From NCBI GenBank assembly GCA_026008535.1, contig BRKX01000018.1, forward strand, positions 15,322,088-15,386,087: a stretch of 64,000 bases of DNA, written 5' to 3'. The position numbers were made by a program, and so were the translations under genes. The number at the start of each line of letters is the position of its first letter. The stretch's first letter is position 1. Shown here one piece after another: positions 47,944 to 59,833 of this stretch. This stretch comes from Perilla frutescens. Taxonomy: Eukaryota; Streptophyta; Magnoliopsida; Lamiales; Lamiaceae. Below the pieces are notes generated by a model that saw nothing but the letters and a program-made list of their open reading frames with translations, did not search any database and was not told where the DNA came from.

Positions 47944-49259
47944 TAGTTGCCATAACTAAAATTACATTTTTTCTATTAAAAACTACTTAAATAGCTTATA
48001 TTAAATGAATCAAATCACTGATTGAATGTCATTCCAATTGATCCTCTTATCTTTTTTCCTCACGTTAATGATTGATGAAGATGTAATTCTTGAATATTGA
48101 CAGATAACTTCTTAAGAACAATGAGGTTATCTTATAATCTTTCCATAAATTTAAGTTTTTATTTTTCAATCTCTTCATTGGGATGTAATATGTATAAACT
48201 ATGCAATAGTACAATTCTATTGAAATAATATTTAAATTATAAAATATAATATATTATACGTGGAGAATTAATTATATATATATATATATATATATTTTCT
48301 TGTTTGATATGACTAATATGATGCAGAATTGGTGGAGAATTAATTGATGTGGATGAAGAATTGTAATAGTACAATACTATTGAAATAAATATAATATATT
48401 ATAGGTGAATAATTAAATATAGAATGATTAATGGAGAAGAAATTCTTGATTTTTGATAGATAACTTCTCAAGTATTATCAACTTAGTTTATAATCTTTTT
48501 ATAAATTCAAGCTTTTATTTTTCAATCTCTTCATTTGGATGTAATTTATATAGACGATGTAATTGATGGAGAATTAATTCATGTGTGCGAATGAAAAATT
48601 ATAATACTACAATTCTATTGAATTAATTATCTAATATATTATATTGTAGTGGGATTATACTTTTTATTTTCTTTCTTGTTTGTTGTGGTTGATATGATAG
48701 AGAAGTAATTGGTGGAAAATTAATATGATGTGCATATATAAAGAATTGAAAGAGTACAATACGATTGAAATAAATATAATAGATTATATTGAATAATTAA
48801 TTATATAATATAGTATATTACTATTTTACCCTTAAATTAAGTGCATATTATGAATATAATAGACAAATCATATTTTGTAAGAAATCAAATAAATATAATA
48901 TATTATATTTACAACTAATTATTTTTAATATTTTATATTAGGGACAATTTTATGTAGTAGAGTTCAATTATAACAAAACTATTGAAATAAATATAATATA
49001 TTATATTACAAAAAAATATTATTTATAATATTTTATATTAGGGATAATTTTATGTAGTAGAGTTCAATTATTAGGGATAATTTTATGTAGTAGAGTTCAA
49101 TTATAACAAAACTATTGAAATAAATATAATATATTATATTTACGAAAAAATTGTAATATATTATATTACTTTTTTACCCTTAAATTAAGTGCAAATTGTG
49201 TACATAATAGGCAAATCATATTTTGTAAGAAACATCCACACTTTTTATATAGGTATAGA
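46745..49259 (-). mobile_element. Possible Helitron, minus strand, 5' end at 49259
   Basis: The minus strand from 49259 reads TCTATACCTATATAAAAAGT, preceded by A. This resembles plant Helitron 5' termini, which start TC at an A/T target. The other end is doubtful: near 46750-46790 a decayed inverted string (TTATTATT...GTGTTGCTC...AATAATAAA) may be a lost 3' hairpin. The interior contains two diverged 0.35 kb direct repeats (48095-48260, 48455-48620) and a smaller duplication (48940-49135). Confidence 0.3.
47892..47941. repeat. (CA)n microsatellite, about 25 units
   Basis: An uninterrupted CA run of about 50 bp between ATTCATAT and CTGTAG. Good marker candidate and alternating purine-pyrimidine DNA. 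Confidence 0.95.
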
Positions 49260-49294
49260 TATGTATGTATAAATCTTCACAATTAATACTTTTA

Positions 49295-49450
49295 TTTGAG
49301 TACCACTAGCTCAGTTGATATACAATTTCTTTTATAATAGTGAGTGATCGGAGTACGAATCACAAGTTAACAACATGCATCCCCCAACTCAAAAAGAAAA
49401 GAAGAAACTACATGCATCCCCCAACTCAAAAAGAAAAGAAGAAAAAAAGT
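49295..49450 (+). mobile_element. tRNA-derived SINE-like segment
   Basis: CCACTAGCTCAGTTGAT is a good Pol III A box. GAGTACGAATCACAAG, about 35 bp on, resembles the B box GGTTCGAATCC. A 37-bp unit (CATGCATCCCCCAACTCAAA...) is then duplicated and ends in an A/G-rich tail. The box order and spacing fit a tRNA-derived SINE. It could also be a tRNA-gene fragment. Confidence 0.45.
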
Positions 49451-49475
49451 TTGTAGTTTCCTATTGGTATTTATA

Positions 49476-50144
49476 GGGGTACTAATTATACTTTTAGTCC
49501 CGTTAGAATAGGGTCAAAATACTTTTGGTCCCATATCTTTCGTTTTTAATTTCATAGTTTATTAGCTCGAGACTTTTGGTCCCAAGTATTTTTTTTTTTT
49601 TCGATACCTTTAGTCCCAAGTATTTTTTTTTCTACATTTTTAGTCCCAAGTGTAGTATGTGTATATGTATGTGTTTGTGTATGTGTATATATATATATAT
49701 ATATATTTATTCAAATGACATTTTGGCTTCATTTTTTCAGCAAATCATTAAGAAAAAAGAGGAAAATTTCTAGCAAAAAATCTAACATAATATCTCGAAA
49801 ATTTTCAGCAAAATAATCAACAAAATATCAAGTAAATGCCCAATAAATATCCAGCAAAATGCCTAACAAAATCATTTCAACTTCTTGCCAATATACGATT
49901 TTTGTTCAGTAAAATTCTCGACAAAATATACGGAAAAAAACGTTGAAAAAAATATAAGAAAATATATACTGTTAGTTTTAGGACTAAAAATGTAGAAAAA
50001 AAACACTTGGGATCAAAAGTGTCGAAAAAAAAAATACTTGGGACTAAAAGTGTCGAGCTAATAAACTATGGGACCAAAAATGAAAGATATGAGACCAAAA
50101 GTATTTTGACCCTATTCTAGTGGGACTAAAAGTGAAATTATCCC
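49476..50144. mobile_element. Mutator-type MITE with long inverted repeats, 669 bp
   Basis: GGTATTTATA flanks both sides (49466-49475, 50145-50154), a 9-10 bp duplication. The arms of about 170 bp are inverted: CTTTTAGTCCC, TAGGGTCAAAATACTTTTGG, and repeated TTTTAGTCCCAAGTATTTTT pair with their complements on the right. The interior has a TA/TG microsatellite (about 49660-49707). It is a foldback-type MITE without coding capacity. Confidence 0.85.
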
Positions 50145-50689
50145 GGTATTTATATATAGTCTTATTGAGCATATTGTAACGCCCCAATTTCAGAAATTTG
50201 AGGCACTAACACAATATTAATTAAAGTCCCTAATTTCATAACCATTTCACCTGTAAAAGAAAATATTTTTAAGGTAATCTCTTTAAATATAAAATCAACC
50301 GATTATCATTTGGAAAGACTTTTCAAACAACCAATCACAAACATTATTTCACAAACGACCAGTGAATGTTGAAAGTCAAATATTTGAACGAGTCCAAAAT
50401 AATGACGGAACATTTAATATTTTAATATTCTTAAATATTCAAAACATTCAGCGGAAGCATAATACGACAAAATATTGACCAAAGTCAACATTCAACATTC
50501 AAAAATATAATTTTTGACACAATCAAAAACTTAAAGAACTCATATGTCCACGCCAACTGTCTACATCATCTAGTACCTGAAAAATATTTTAGAAAACGTG
50601 GGATGAGTGCCAGGAAACACTTAGCGGGCTTATCGTGTTCGTCCAAATACATGTAAAGATTTGTCATATCAAAATCCAACAATCTAGTA

Positions 50690-50905
50690 TTTATAATCAT
50701 GTCAATGCGCTTAAGAATATTTATTCGAAAGCCGATAAATCAATGTTCTTTCTAATGCTCATACGCTTAAGAATAGTTATTCAAAAGCCAACAATTCAAT
50801 ATACGTTCTCATATCAATATGCTTAAGAATATTTATTCAAAAGCGAACAATTTAATATTCATTCACATGTCAATGCGCTTAAGAATATATTTATTCCAAA
50901 GTTGA
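50690..50905. repeat. Minisatellite in the gypsy-like LTR, about 60-bp unit, four copies
   Basis: Each unit contains TGTCAATGCGCTTAAGAATA or a close variant, followed by TTATTCAAAAGC and CAATTCAATAT-like sequence. Confidence 0.85.
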
Positions 50906-51660
50906 TGCGCTCAATTAATCATGTGTGAATACAGACTTTATGTGATCACATAACTATATCTCAATATAATTGACCGTGGCAGAATTCATCATGCCGGTCA
51001 AATCATATCCAAGAAGAGCGAAAACAGTCGTAAACCATATATGGACGAAAGCATTTTAAAAACATAGGTTTTAGTTAGCAAAGCCCACCTTATAGCTAAA
51101 ATAGCTGGAGCTTTACACGTGTCCTGCAGATCCTATTTAAGTTTGGATCTCGAATTCGGGCCTACAAAAGGGTAAACTTCCTATTAGTAACATACTAGGC
51201 CCTAAACCTATAACTTAAGGTAAGTTTAGGCCTCACGAACAAGTTCTCAAAATTTGAATTTAAACAGATAACTTTTGAAACTGGATATATTTAGACTACC
51301 CACAGTGGTGACCTTTGCCCAAAGGTCACCACAAAAGGACAAACTTTATAAAAAAAAAATCAAAAGTCATGAACTAGTGTGACTTGAGGCGGCCGGCGGA
51401 CTTGAGTCATCAGTTGCATGACTTGCCATGTGGCACCCTCTAATTGGGTGTCACATGTATATATAGGGTAATGTAAATTATGAATATTTTATATAATTAT
51501 ATAAAATTAAAAAAAATAAAGTTATATCAAAATTCATAAAAAAATTATCTATAAATAGAGCCTAATATTGATATGTATTTACACACAACCTAAACTATCT
51601 TTTCCTCACACAATTTCTCTCTACAAATTCTCAATCTCATATTTTTCTTCATTTTAAGTT

Positions 51661-51795
51661 ATGGATCCAAATCACCTAAATTATTATGATGACTCCCAAA
51701 ATTTGCCAAATTTTGGATCATACTTTCAGCCACAAAGTTTTTCAAATTCAAAAGATTAACAAAATTCTCAATATTATCAAAATTCTCTTGCAGTT
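51661..51795 (+). pseudogene. Harbinger ORF1-like N-terminal fragment
   Basis: ATG at 51661 opens MDPNHLNYYDDSQNLPNFGS, rich in Asn, Gln and Phe. This resembles the N-terminus of plant PIF/Harbinger ORF1 (Myb-like DNA-binding partner of the transposase), from memory of that family. TAA at 51757-51759 stops it, and the same frame continues with QNSQYYQNSL. The Myb domain is absent. Confidence 0.45.
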
Positions 51796-51889
51796 ATGTA
51801 GTTTAATTTAATAAGAACATGTTATTAAAATAATATTTTTCTCTTGCATTTAAAAAAATATTAATTAATTTATTAGAATTTTGTAGTCC

Positions 51890-52095
51890 TTAGGTGCTAA
51901 ACCTGCGTCTATAGATCAAATTTGTAGTCCTTAGGTTCTAAACCTGCATCTATAGATCAAATTTGTAGTCCTTAGGTTCTAAACTTGCGTCTATAGATCA
52001 AATTTGTAGTCCTTAGGTCCATTTATAGTTCTTAGGTCCTAAACCTGCGTCTATAGATCAAATTTGTAGTCCTTAGGTCCTAAACCTGCGTCTAA
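51890..52095 (+). repeat. Minisatellite, about 48-bp unit, four to five copies
   Basis: The unit TTTGTAGTCCTTAGGTTCTA continues AACCTGCGTCTATAGATCAA. One partial copy is interrupted (TTTATAGTTCTTAGG). It lies between inverted arms. Confidence 0.9.
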
Positions 52096-52471
52096 TTCTA
52101 GTTTATTTAATTATGTTTTCACTCTTGTAATTTTTATTTTGTGTGAAGTAAATTATGAATTTATAATTGTATGGGTAATTTTTTTATAATTATGAATTAA
52201 AAAAATTCTAATAAATTAATTAATATTTTTTAAATGCAAGAGAAAAATATTATTTTAATAACATGTTCTTATTAAAAAATAAAATGATAAATATTTTATG
52301 TAGGTTGGAAGAAAAGGAAAAAATAATATTTTATTTGAAGGTTGAGTTGGATGAGGTCACTGATGGGAGTATAAATTATATAAAGTTGGAGTTTGTGGAT
52401 GTGGAGGAGAGAGAAATTATTATTTTATTTAAAGGTTTGGTTGGAAGAGGTCACTGATGTGGGTAGTCTTA

Positions 52472-53339
52472 CCTCAGCCCAAAAGTTTCAATTGGAATCT
52501 TGACCATTTTAAATATTTTGAGAATAAACTATTGGAATAAGTAGAGTATCCAATATATAAATAGAAGATGATTGTAATACTTCTCATTTAAATCTATGAT
52601 ACTTAAAGTACAATTTTAATACCTTAATTTAATTAATAAAGTGAATAAGCTAATTAAAATAAACTTAACATACATAATACCTAACTCGCGAACACACACC
52701 TTTCAATTTAAGGAGAAATTGAACTCTTTCTCTTCATTAACCCAAATATAATCCATCTATAGACCCATTCACAAATTCCAAAAATCATCTCTGTCATCTA
52801 AATAAACATAAAAACATCATCATTACAAAGTCCACCAATTTCTTTTCTCTTTACTGTAAGCACGCATGCACACATGTAAATACATTCAACATTTCCAAAA
52901 ATCGAACCATTTCTCTCTCATTAGTGACTACTACTGTGCACATATGTACACATTAATGTCTTCCCCTCTCTCTTTTCGAAAACAGACAACAACTCAAAAA
53001 TATAAAATTCAAAAGAAAAACCTCTCTTGCCAGAGTAAACAAAAACCCAACGACCTCTCACAGAGCGCACACATGATTTCTTTACTTTCCATCCCTTCTT
53101 AGTTTTCTTTATACATGTAGCAACTTCTATACACTTCAATTTGTATAAAATAGTTTTCTAAGTAAGTAGAAACTTAAAATAAAACAAGTCAAGTTACAGT
53201 AGAGGATTTGGGAGAGATTTCCAATATTATATTTATTTGAGTTCCAGCTCGAATCTAGACCTCTTAATCTCTGTTGATCTTAAAATAAAAAGAAAGATGG
53301 AGGAAAAAGAGATGAAGAGAGGGGTATCGTTGCATGTCG
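52472..53339. other. Middle segment of the gypsy-like solo LTR, no gene
   Basis: AT-rich, with a CT/CA-rich stretch near 52700-53100. Open frames on both strands here have no recognisable domain. It is assigned to the LTR by continuity across the flanking insertions. Confidence 0.5.
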
Positions 53340-53344
53340 AATCC

Positions 53345-53620
53345 TGATGAACTTTGCAAAGTTTGCATGCACATGACAGTCCAACTCATCAATTATATGG
53401 AAGCACAATCTGGATATTAGTCTCTTGCAGCATCATAGCCGTACAAATAAAGCAGCAAGGATTCAGCAATAAAAGTCGTAGATTAAAGGCATTCTGTTAG
53501 TTTCTTAGCTAAGATACTCCAGCTGTATAAATAGATGAAAACACATTTTGTATTTTGATTTTTTGATTGAATTGAATTGAACAAATTTTGATTCTATGAA
53601 ATCTCTTCTCGAATTCAACA
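53345..53620 (+). repeat. 5' LTR of copia-2
   Basis: TGATGA...TTCAACA, 276 bp, TATA box TGTATAAATAG near 53524-53534. PBS at 53621. Confidence 0.92.
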
Positions 53621-53634
53621 TGGTATCATGAGCC
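53621..53634 (+). other. Primer-binding site of copia-2
   Basis: TGGTATCATGAGCC is one base off the initiator tRNA-Met complement (TGGTATCAGAGCC plus an insertion) and abuts the LTR. Confidence 0.8.
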
Positions 53635-53777
53635 TCTACAGAAGCTGAACCACAAATAATATATTTACCCGATGGCTCAAGAATATGGGCTCAGTGTAGT
53701 GGATAAGCCAAGATAAATGATGATATTATGTTAAAAAAGGTTTTATTTGCATTATTTTCACTCATAATCTCATATCT

Positions 53778-54010
53778 GTAGGGCATATAACAAAAAATGT
53801 GATAAGAAAGGTTCTCTTCTTGCCTACTCACTATCTGATACAAACCAGTCCAATGAGCATGTGCTTGGAATTGGGAAACTTAAAGGAAAATTGTATGTGT
53901 TTAAGCATCAGACATTGGAATTGGCATATGCGAGTTACAATCATGTTGATCCTGATATAGACTACTGGCACAAAGTACGTGGTCATCCTTCTATTACAAC
54001 TATGAAGCAT
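53778..54010 (+). pseudogene. Copia-2 GAG-pre-integrase fragment
   Basis: An open stretch contains GKLKGKLYVF and DYWHKVRGHPSITTMKH, the zinc-binding H-x-x-x-G-H region before integrase. It continues beyond copia-3 at 59834 with SHLKKKYVPDC and CDICHRAKQH, completing the H2C2 pattern. The insertion falls between His and Cys pairs. Confidence 0.75.
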
Positions 54011-54526
54011 TGTTGGAGTATAGGCCCATTTCTATTGGGCTGCAGATATTTTTCCCAAGCCCAAAAGTGTTCAGCCCATATCCACTCTCACTCAACTCAC
54101 TCGCTAGGGTTCAGCGCCGCACTATATATATTATGTAACTGTTTATGTGTGTGCGGATTATCATTCTACTGTGTGAGCTAAACCCTAGAGAGATCTGCTT
54201 CTTCGTGTTCTTCCAGATCTGTGTGAGTGCTCTTATTCTCTCTAATTCCTGTGTGAGGAATCCACTTTCTGAGTGTATTCCTTGATCTTGGGGTGTTGGT
54301 GAGTGAGTGTGAGGGGCTGTTCAGTTAGGGTTTGGGATTTGTATCTCTTCGGTGAAACATCTCCTTCTCCGGTGGTCTATGGAGGTTCTCCGGCTGCAGA
54401 CGGTTGAGCGATTGGTCGAGAAAGGTTCCTGAGCCTGTTTTATCCACTGTCTTCACCGGTGGAGATCTGTTGATCGGAGTCGAAACTGCGGAGTAAGATG
54501 TTAGGCGGCTGGGTTGACACCTTACA
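54011..54526 (+). repeat. 5' LTR of copia-3
   Basis: 516 bp. Promoter-like CTATATATATTATGTAACTG at about 54121. GTTTGGGATTTGTATCTC and CTCCGGTGG repeats lie in the 3' half. Confidence 0.93.
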
Positions 54527-55161
54527 GTGGTATCAGTAGTCAGTACCCTTGCCATCGCATCCTCTGTCGGCGACTCGCGTCGTCGCGTTCGCATACCCGT
54601 TAGGTAAAATGACGTTCCCCTCTCCTAGGGCGCCGCTCAGCTGGATCCTCTCTGTTCTTTCACTTATTAGAGGCGTGGAGGCCATTAGGCTTGGTATCTG
54701 TTCTGTGGCTACGTGTTTCCGCTTGATTCCTTGTCTGTTTGCGCCTGTTCTATTCTTTTTTCTTATTTTGTTCTTGGTTTTACTCTGAGCTTTGGCTGCA
54801 TTCTCTAAGTTTTCTTTTCCTTCTTGTTACGGATCTGGAAGATCCGGCAGTAAGCTCTTTTGAGCTTAAAGGAAATCGGTGATTTCCTCGAGATTCGTTC
54901 TCAGTTTCCAAAGGACTACAGAGTGACCCCCTGCGCGATCGATAAATCGGTTTTGCGAACTGGGATAGCCTCTACTTCGCTAGTTGGACTGCTTCCTGGC
55001 TGTTGTTCTATTTGGTTTTATTTTTGTTTCTTTTATGCTGTGGGTGTTGGCCTTCTGTTTTTCGGTATTTTCTGTGTTTGGAGTACATTTGTTGTACTCT
55101 GAAGGAAATTCCTCTTCTCTGGTTGTTGTTTCCCTGCTTTCTGTGTTTTTTCTGTGTTATA

Positions 55162-55845
55162 ATGGCTACCAACATGTATGGTTTTGCGCCTTTTAATGGG
55201 AAAAATGATTTTAGCATTTGGAAATAAAAATTTAAATGTGTTTTAATTCAACAGAGAGTTTCTAAGGCCTTAGATCAATCTTATGATAAATCTGATACTC
55301 CTGCTAAAAGATCTGAAATGAATGAACTTGCCTGCTCTGCTATAATTCTGAATTTATCTGATTCTGTCATCAGAAAGGTAGGCTCTAAACTTGACCTGTC
55401 CAAAGACATTGATGGGAATATGGATGATTTCACTAAACTTGTTCAGACTATTAAACTTTCTGGTGATACCACCATTGACAATTATACCAACATAGCCCTG
55501 ATGAATGCTATTCCTGAGTCCTATAATGATGTCAAATCTGCTATTAAGTATGGTAGGGATAATGTGTCTATTGATATTATTGTCAGTGCTCTAAAAAGTA
55601 AGGAATTAGAGCTGCAGAAATCTGGTGGGAGTAGCAGTGGTCAGGGTGATAGGGCTTTGCATGCTAGAGGGAGGGAGAAAACTAGAACCACTAATCAATC
55701 TGATCCTGGAAATAGGAAGTCTAAGGGGAGGTCTAGATCCAAATATAGGTCTAAATTTGTGAGAAAGTGCTATAATTGTGGGGATACTTATCATTATATC
55801 AAAGAGTGCCCAAAACCTAAGAAGAAACATAAGAAAAAAGCCTAA
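55162..55845 (+). pseudogene. Copia-3 gag
   Basis: ATG at 55162 (MATNMYGFAPFNGKNDFSIW) runs into TAA at 55225, and the same frame then stays open to 55845. It encodes a copia Gag with SALKSKELELQ near its end, a basic region (RSRSKYRSKF) and a complete CCHC zinc knuckle (CYNCGDTYHYIKEC). The knuckle binds genomic RNA in virus-like particles. Downstream the frame breaks in an A-rich tract (about 55830-55845) where pol continues one frame over. Confidence 0.85.
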
Positions 55846-58800
55846 AAATGATGATGATCAGTCTAATTTGGCTGCTGGTGCCACTTTTGGTGACTGTTAT
55901 ATGGTTGTTCAGACTTCTCCCACACAAGTGCACTCTGTCTCTGTTCCCTTATGTGATAAGGATTGGTTAATTGACTCTGGTTGCACTTTCCATATATCTC
56001 CTTTTAGATCTGTTTTCTCTTCATTTAAAGTTGTTGATATTGGTCATGTGTCTATGGCCAATGAGAAAAAATGCAAAATTTTGGGAGTTGGAAATGTTTG
56101 TTTGAAGTTTAAGTCTGGCTCTGTTATTACTCTTCACAATGTGAGATATGTGCCTGATTTATGCTACAATTTATTATCTTGTGCTGCTTTAGAAGATGAT
56201 GGTTATGAGGGCAGATGGGGTAATGGCCAAATGAAAGTTTTAAAGGGTTCTTTGGTTTTGTTTAAAGCTCTTAAGAAAAATAACGTATATATCTGCCATG
56301 GTGAACCTGTGTCTTCTGTAAATGCTGTGCACACTAATAATACCTTGTTGTGGCATAATAGATTAGGGCACATGAGTAATAAAGGATTACAACTTCTGAA
56401 AAAGGATGGCATGCTTGGCTCTGATGTAAATTCTTCTTTACCTTTCTGTGATGCATGCATCTTTGGTAAACAACACAAAGTGCAATTTCCTGTTTCTACT
56501 GCTCCTAATCTGTCCACATGCACTGAAGTTCTTGAGTATTTACATGATGATGTGTGGGGGCCTGCTCTAGAGCCCACTCATGGGGGCAATAGATTTTTCT
56601 TGTCAATAATTGATGATTTCTCTAGGAAGGTCTGGGATTTTTTGATGAAACATAAGTCTGAAGTGTTTGAAAAATTCAAATCTTGGAAATCTTTAATTGA
56701 AAATCAAACTGGCAAGAAAATTAAAACCCTAAGGACTGATAATGGTCTGGAATTTTGCAACACTCAACTTGATACTTTGTGTGTCCAATCAGGTATCAAA
56801 AGACATAAGTCTGTCCCTTATACCCTCCAACAAAATGGTATTGCTGAGCGCATGAATAAAACTTTGTTAGAAAGAGTGAGGAGTATGAGGTCTCTGTGTG
56901 GTCTTTCTAAAAAATTTTGGGGTGAAGCTTTATATACTGCTGCATATGTGATTAATAGGTCTCCCTTTGTGCCTTTAAGGGAGAAAGTCCCTGAAGCTGT
57001 TTTCACAGGTAAACCTGTGGATTTATCCAACCTTAGAGTGTTTGGGTGTGCTGCATATATGCATCAATAGGGTGATAAACTTGAGCCTAGATCTAGGAAA
57101 TGTATATTTCTAGGGTATCCTGAAGGGGTTAAGGGATACAAATTATGGGTGAGGGATGAACCTGGTTTTAAAACCTCTATAAGTAGAGATGTTGTGTTTA
57201 ATGAGCATGAGTTTCCTTGCTTGTCTGATAATCTGCAACCTGTTAACTCTTCTAATACTACTCCTTTTGAGGTGGAGCCTCAAACTGTGGTGTTTTAGCC
57301 TGTGCTTCATGATGATACTGCTGACAATTTGAATACTTTACATGAAAATTTAATGCTTATTTGTCTTCCAGTGATCATGTTTCCACAGATAATGAGGTTA
57401 TGTCTGAAACTGAGTCTGAAACTGACAATGAGCATGAATCTGATCCTTCTTCTGAGCATGAGAATTTGCAAACTTATCAACTTGCTAGGGATAGAGTTAG
57501 AAGAAATGTTGTTAGGCCTGTTTGATATGCTGACTGTAATCTGTTTGAATTTGCCTACAATGTATATGAATCTCTAGATAGTAGTGAGCCTAAGACTTAC
57601 AAACAAGCTTTAAAATCTGCCGAGTCTTCTAAATGGATTGCTGCTATGAAACAAGAAATGAACTCTTTGCATGTTAATCAGACCTGGATTCTTGTGCCTA
57701 GGCCTGCTAATAGCTCTGTGGTGGATTGTAAATGGTTATACAAGATAAAATCTGAGATTAACTTTAAAAGATTCAAAGCTAGGTTAGTTGCTAAAGGTTT
57801 CACTCAAAGGGAGGGAGTAGATTATTCTGAAATATTTGCTCTTGTTGTTAAATTCACTACTGTGCGTATAATGCTTGCTCTAGTTGCTCATTTTGATTGA
57901 GAATTAAAGCAAATGGATGTAACAACTGCTTTTCTTCATGGAGATTTGGATAAGCCTATATACATGTGTCAACCTGAAGGTTTTGTTAATCTTAATAGAC
58001 CTAATCATGTGTGCCTATTGAAGAAATCATTATATGGGTTAAAACAATCTTCAAGGCAGTGGAATATTAAATTTGATCAATGCATGAAAAATCTGATGTT
58101 TAAAAGAAGTGCTTTTGATCATTGTTTGTATTTTAAAGATACTTCCTCTGTGACTGTGTTTCTCTTGATTTATGTTGATGACATGTTGATAATTAGTCCC
58201 TGCCTAAAGTCTGTTAAATATGTTCAAACTTGTTTGAGTAATAACTTTGAGATGAAAGACTTAGGTGATGCTACTAAGATTCTTGGAATGAATATTGAAA
58301 GGGATAGGAAGAGATTTACTCTTGTGCTGAAACAGTCTTCTTATGTTGAAAAGATTTTGAGTAAGTTCTCCATGTCTGATGCTAAATCTGTGAACGTTCC
58401 CCTCGCCTCACACTTTGTGTTAAGTAGGGAGCAGTCTCCACAAACTACTTCTCATATGAATGTTATGAAAAAGGTGCCTTATTCCAATGCTGTTGGGTCT
58501 GTTATGTACTTGATGGTCAGTACAAGACCTGATATTGCTTATACTGTTAGCTGTTTAAGCAGATTCATGTCTAATCCTGGTATGCCACACTGGGAAGCTC
58601 TGAAATGGCTCTTGAGGTATTTGAAATATACAATGCAGTTTGGTTTAATTTTTTCTAAACATTCTAAATGGGTCATTCTCTCTGGTTATGTTGATTCTAA
58701 CTATGCAAACGATAGAGATAATAGAAAATCAACCACTTCCTATATATTTACACTATGTGGGTCATGCATTAGTTGGAAGTCTCAACTGCAGCACATTGTA

Positions 58801-59155
58801 GCTCTTTCTACTACTGAATCTGAGTATGTTGCCATCACAGAAGCTATAAAAGAGGCTATTTGGTTAAAGGGTTTGCTGTCTGAAATTAATTTTCTTAAAG
58901 GAAATGTTGTGGTACATTCTGATAGTCAATTAGCTATTCAGCTGTGTAAGAACCCTATATTCCATGATAGAACTAAACACATAGATGTGCGTTTTCATTT
59001 CATACGTGATGTAGTAGAAAAGCAAGATGTGTTACTTGAAAAGATTGCTACATAATTTAATCTTGCTGATATGGGAACTAAATGTTTGCCTGTGGAAAAA
59101 CATATGTCCTGTATGCGTGTGTTAAATATTGATCCTGGATAATTTCTGTAGTTGT
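55846..59155 (+). pseudogene. Copia-3 pol (protease, integrase, RT, RNase H)
   Basis: Protease: DWLIDSGCTFHISP. Integrase zinc region: LWHNRLGH and CDAC; core: SIIDDFSRKVW, LRTDNGLEF, QQNGIAERMN. RT: KWLYKIKS, QMDVTTAFLHGDLDKPIYM, LIYVDDMLII. RNase H: STTESEYVAI, SDSQLAIQL, RTKHIDVRFH. Stops interrupt it near 57068, 57295, 57522, 57898 and 59053. The frame shifts between about 57340 and 57364. All catalytic motifs survive, but the protein cannot be made whole. Confidence 0.88.
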
Positions 59156-59317
59156 CAATACTTTCATAACCAAGTCTAACTTTGTGTTGGAGTGGTTTGT
59201 TCTGTCTTATCTGCAGGTAACTTCGTGATCTCTGCTGGTGAGGCTTGGTAGGCAATGATGAACCATAGTCACTGCTCTGATTGTAGCCGACCTTAGGAAT
59301 AGACCTAAGGTGGAGAA

Positions 59318-59833
59318 TGTTGGAGTGTAGGCCCATTTTTATTAGGCTGCAGATATTTTTCCCAAGCCCAAAAGTGTTCAGCCCATATCCACTCTCACTC
59401 AACTCACTCGCTAGGGTTCAGCACCGCACTATATATATTATGTAACTATTTATGTGTGTGCGGATTATCATTCTACTGTGTGAGCTAAACCCTAGAGAGA
59501 TCTGCTTCTTCGTGTTCTTCCAGATCTGTGTGAGTGCTCTTATTTTCTCTAAGTCCTGTGTGAGGAATCCACTTTCTGAGTGTATTCCTTGATCTTGGGG
59601 TGTTGGTGAGTGAGTGTGAGGGGCTGTTCAGTTAGGGTTTGGGATTTGTATCTCTTCGGTGAAACATCTCCTTCTCCGGTGGTCTGTGGGGGTTCTCTGG
59701 TTGCAGACGGTTGAGCGATTGGTCGAGAAAGGTTCCTGAGCCTGTTTTATCCACTGTCTTCATCGGTGGAGATCTGTTGATCGGAGTCGAAACTATGGAG
59801 TAAGATGTTAGGCGGCTGGGTTGACACCTTACA
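59318..59833 (+). repeat. 3' LTR of copia-3
   Basis: 516 bp, same termini as the 5' LTR. Differences include TATAGG/TGTAGG near the start and GTCTATGGAG/GTCTGTGGGG. Confidence 0.93.

Larger units (their letters stand above)
51294..52468 (+). mobile_element. PIF/Harbinger non-autonomous element, TSD TTA
   Basis: GACTACCCACAGTGGTGACC on the left pairs with GGTCACTGATGTGGGTAGTC on the right. TTA flanks both (51291-51293, 52469-52471). The interior has a TATA box (CTATAAATAGAG, 51551-51562), a C/T-rich leader and the start of an ORF1-like gene, then a minisatellite. An inverted pair of about 75 bp (51810-51885 and 52196-52272) brackets the minisatellite, suggesting a nested foldback element. It shares a 62-bp block with the PIF MITE at 11100-11849. 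Confidence 0.85.
54011..59833 (+). mobile_element. Copia-3: 5.8 kb Ty1/copia element nested in copia-2
   Basis: Identical-length LTRs (516 bp, TGTTGGAGT...CACCTTACA) at 54011-54526 and 59318-59833. Flanks are AGCAT (54006-54010) and AGAAT (59834-59838), one mismatch. The primer-binding region TGGTATCAGTAG (54528-54539) and polypurine AGGTGGAGAA fit the plus strand. Gag and pol are complete in order but broken by stops and two frameshifts. LTRs differ at about ten positions by eye (about 98%). Confidence 0.93.

Noticed and set aside
49309..49365. A functional tRNA gene
   Set aside because: A and B boxes are present but acceptor and anticodon stems do not pair, so it was listed as SINE-like instead.
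52263..52457. 64-codon charged open frame
   Set aside because: It begins in an inverted arm and ends in the terminal repeat of the Harbinger element; no known domain.
55003..55227. Hydrophobic, Cys-rich open frame upstream of copia-3 gag
   Set aside because: It lies in the copia-3 leader. Only its last 21 codons, from ATG at 55162, are genuine gag sequence.
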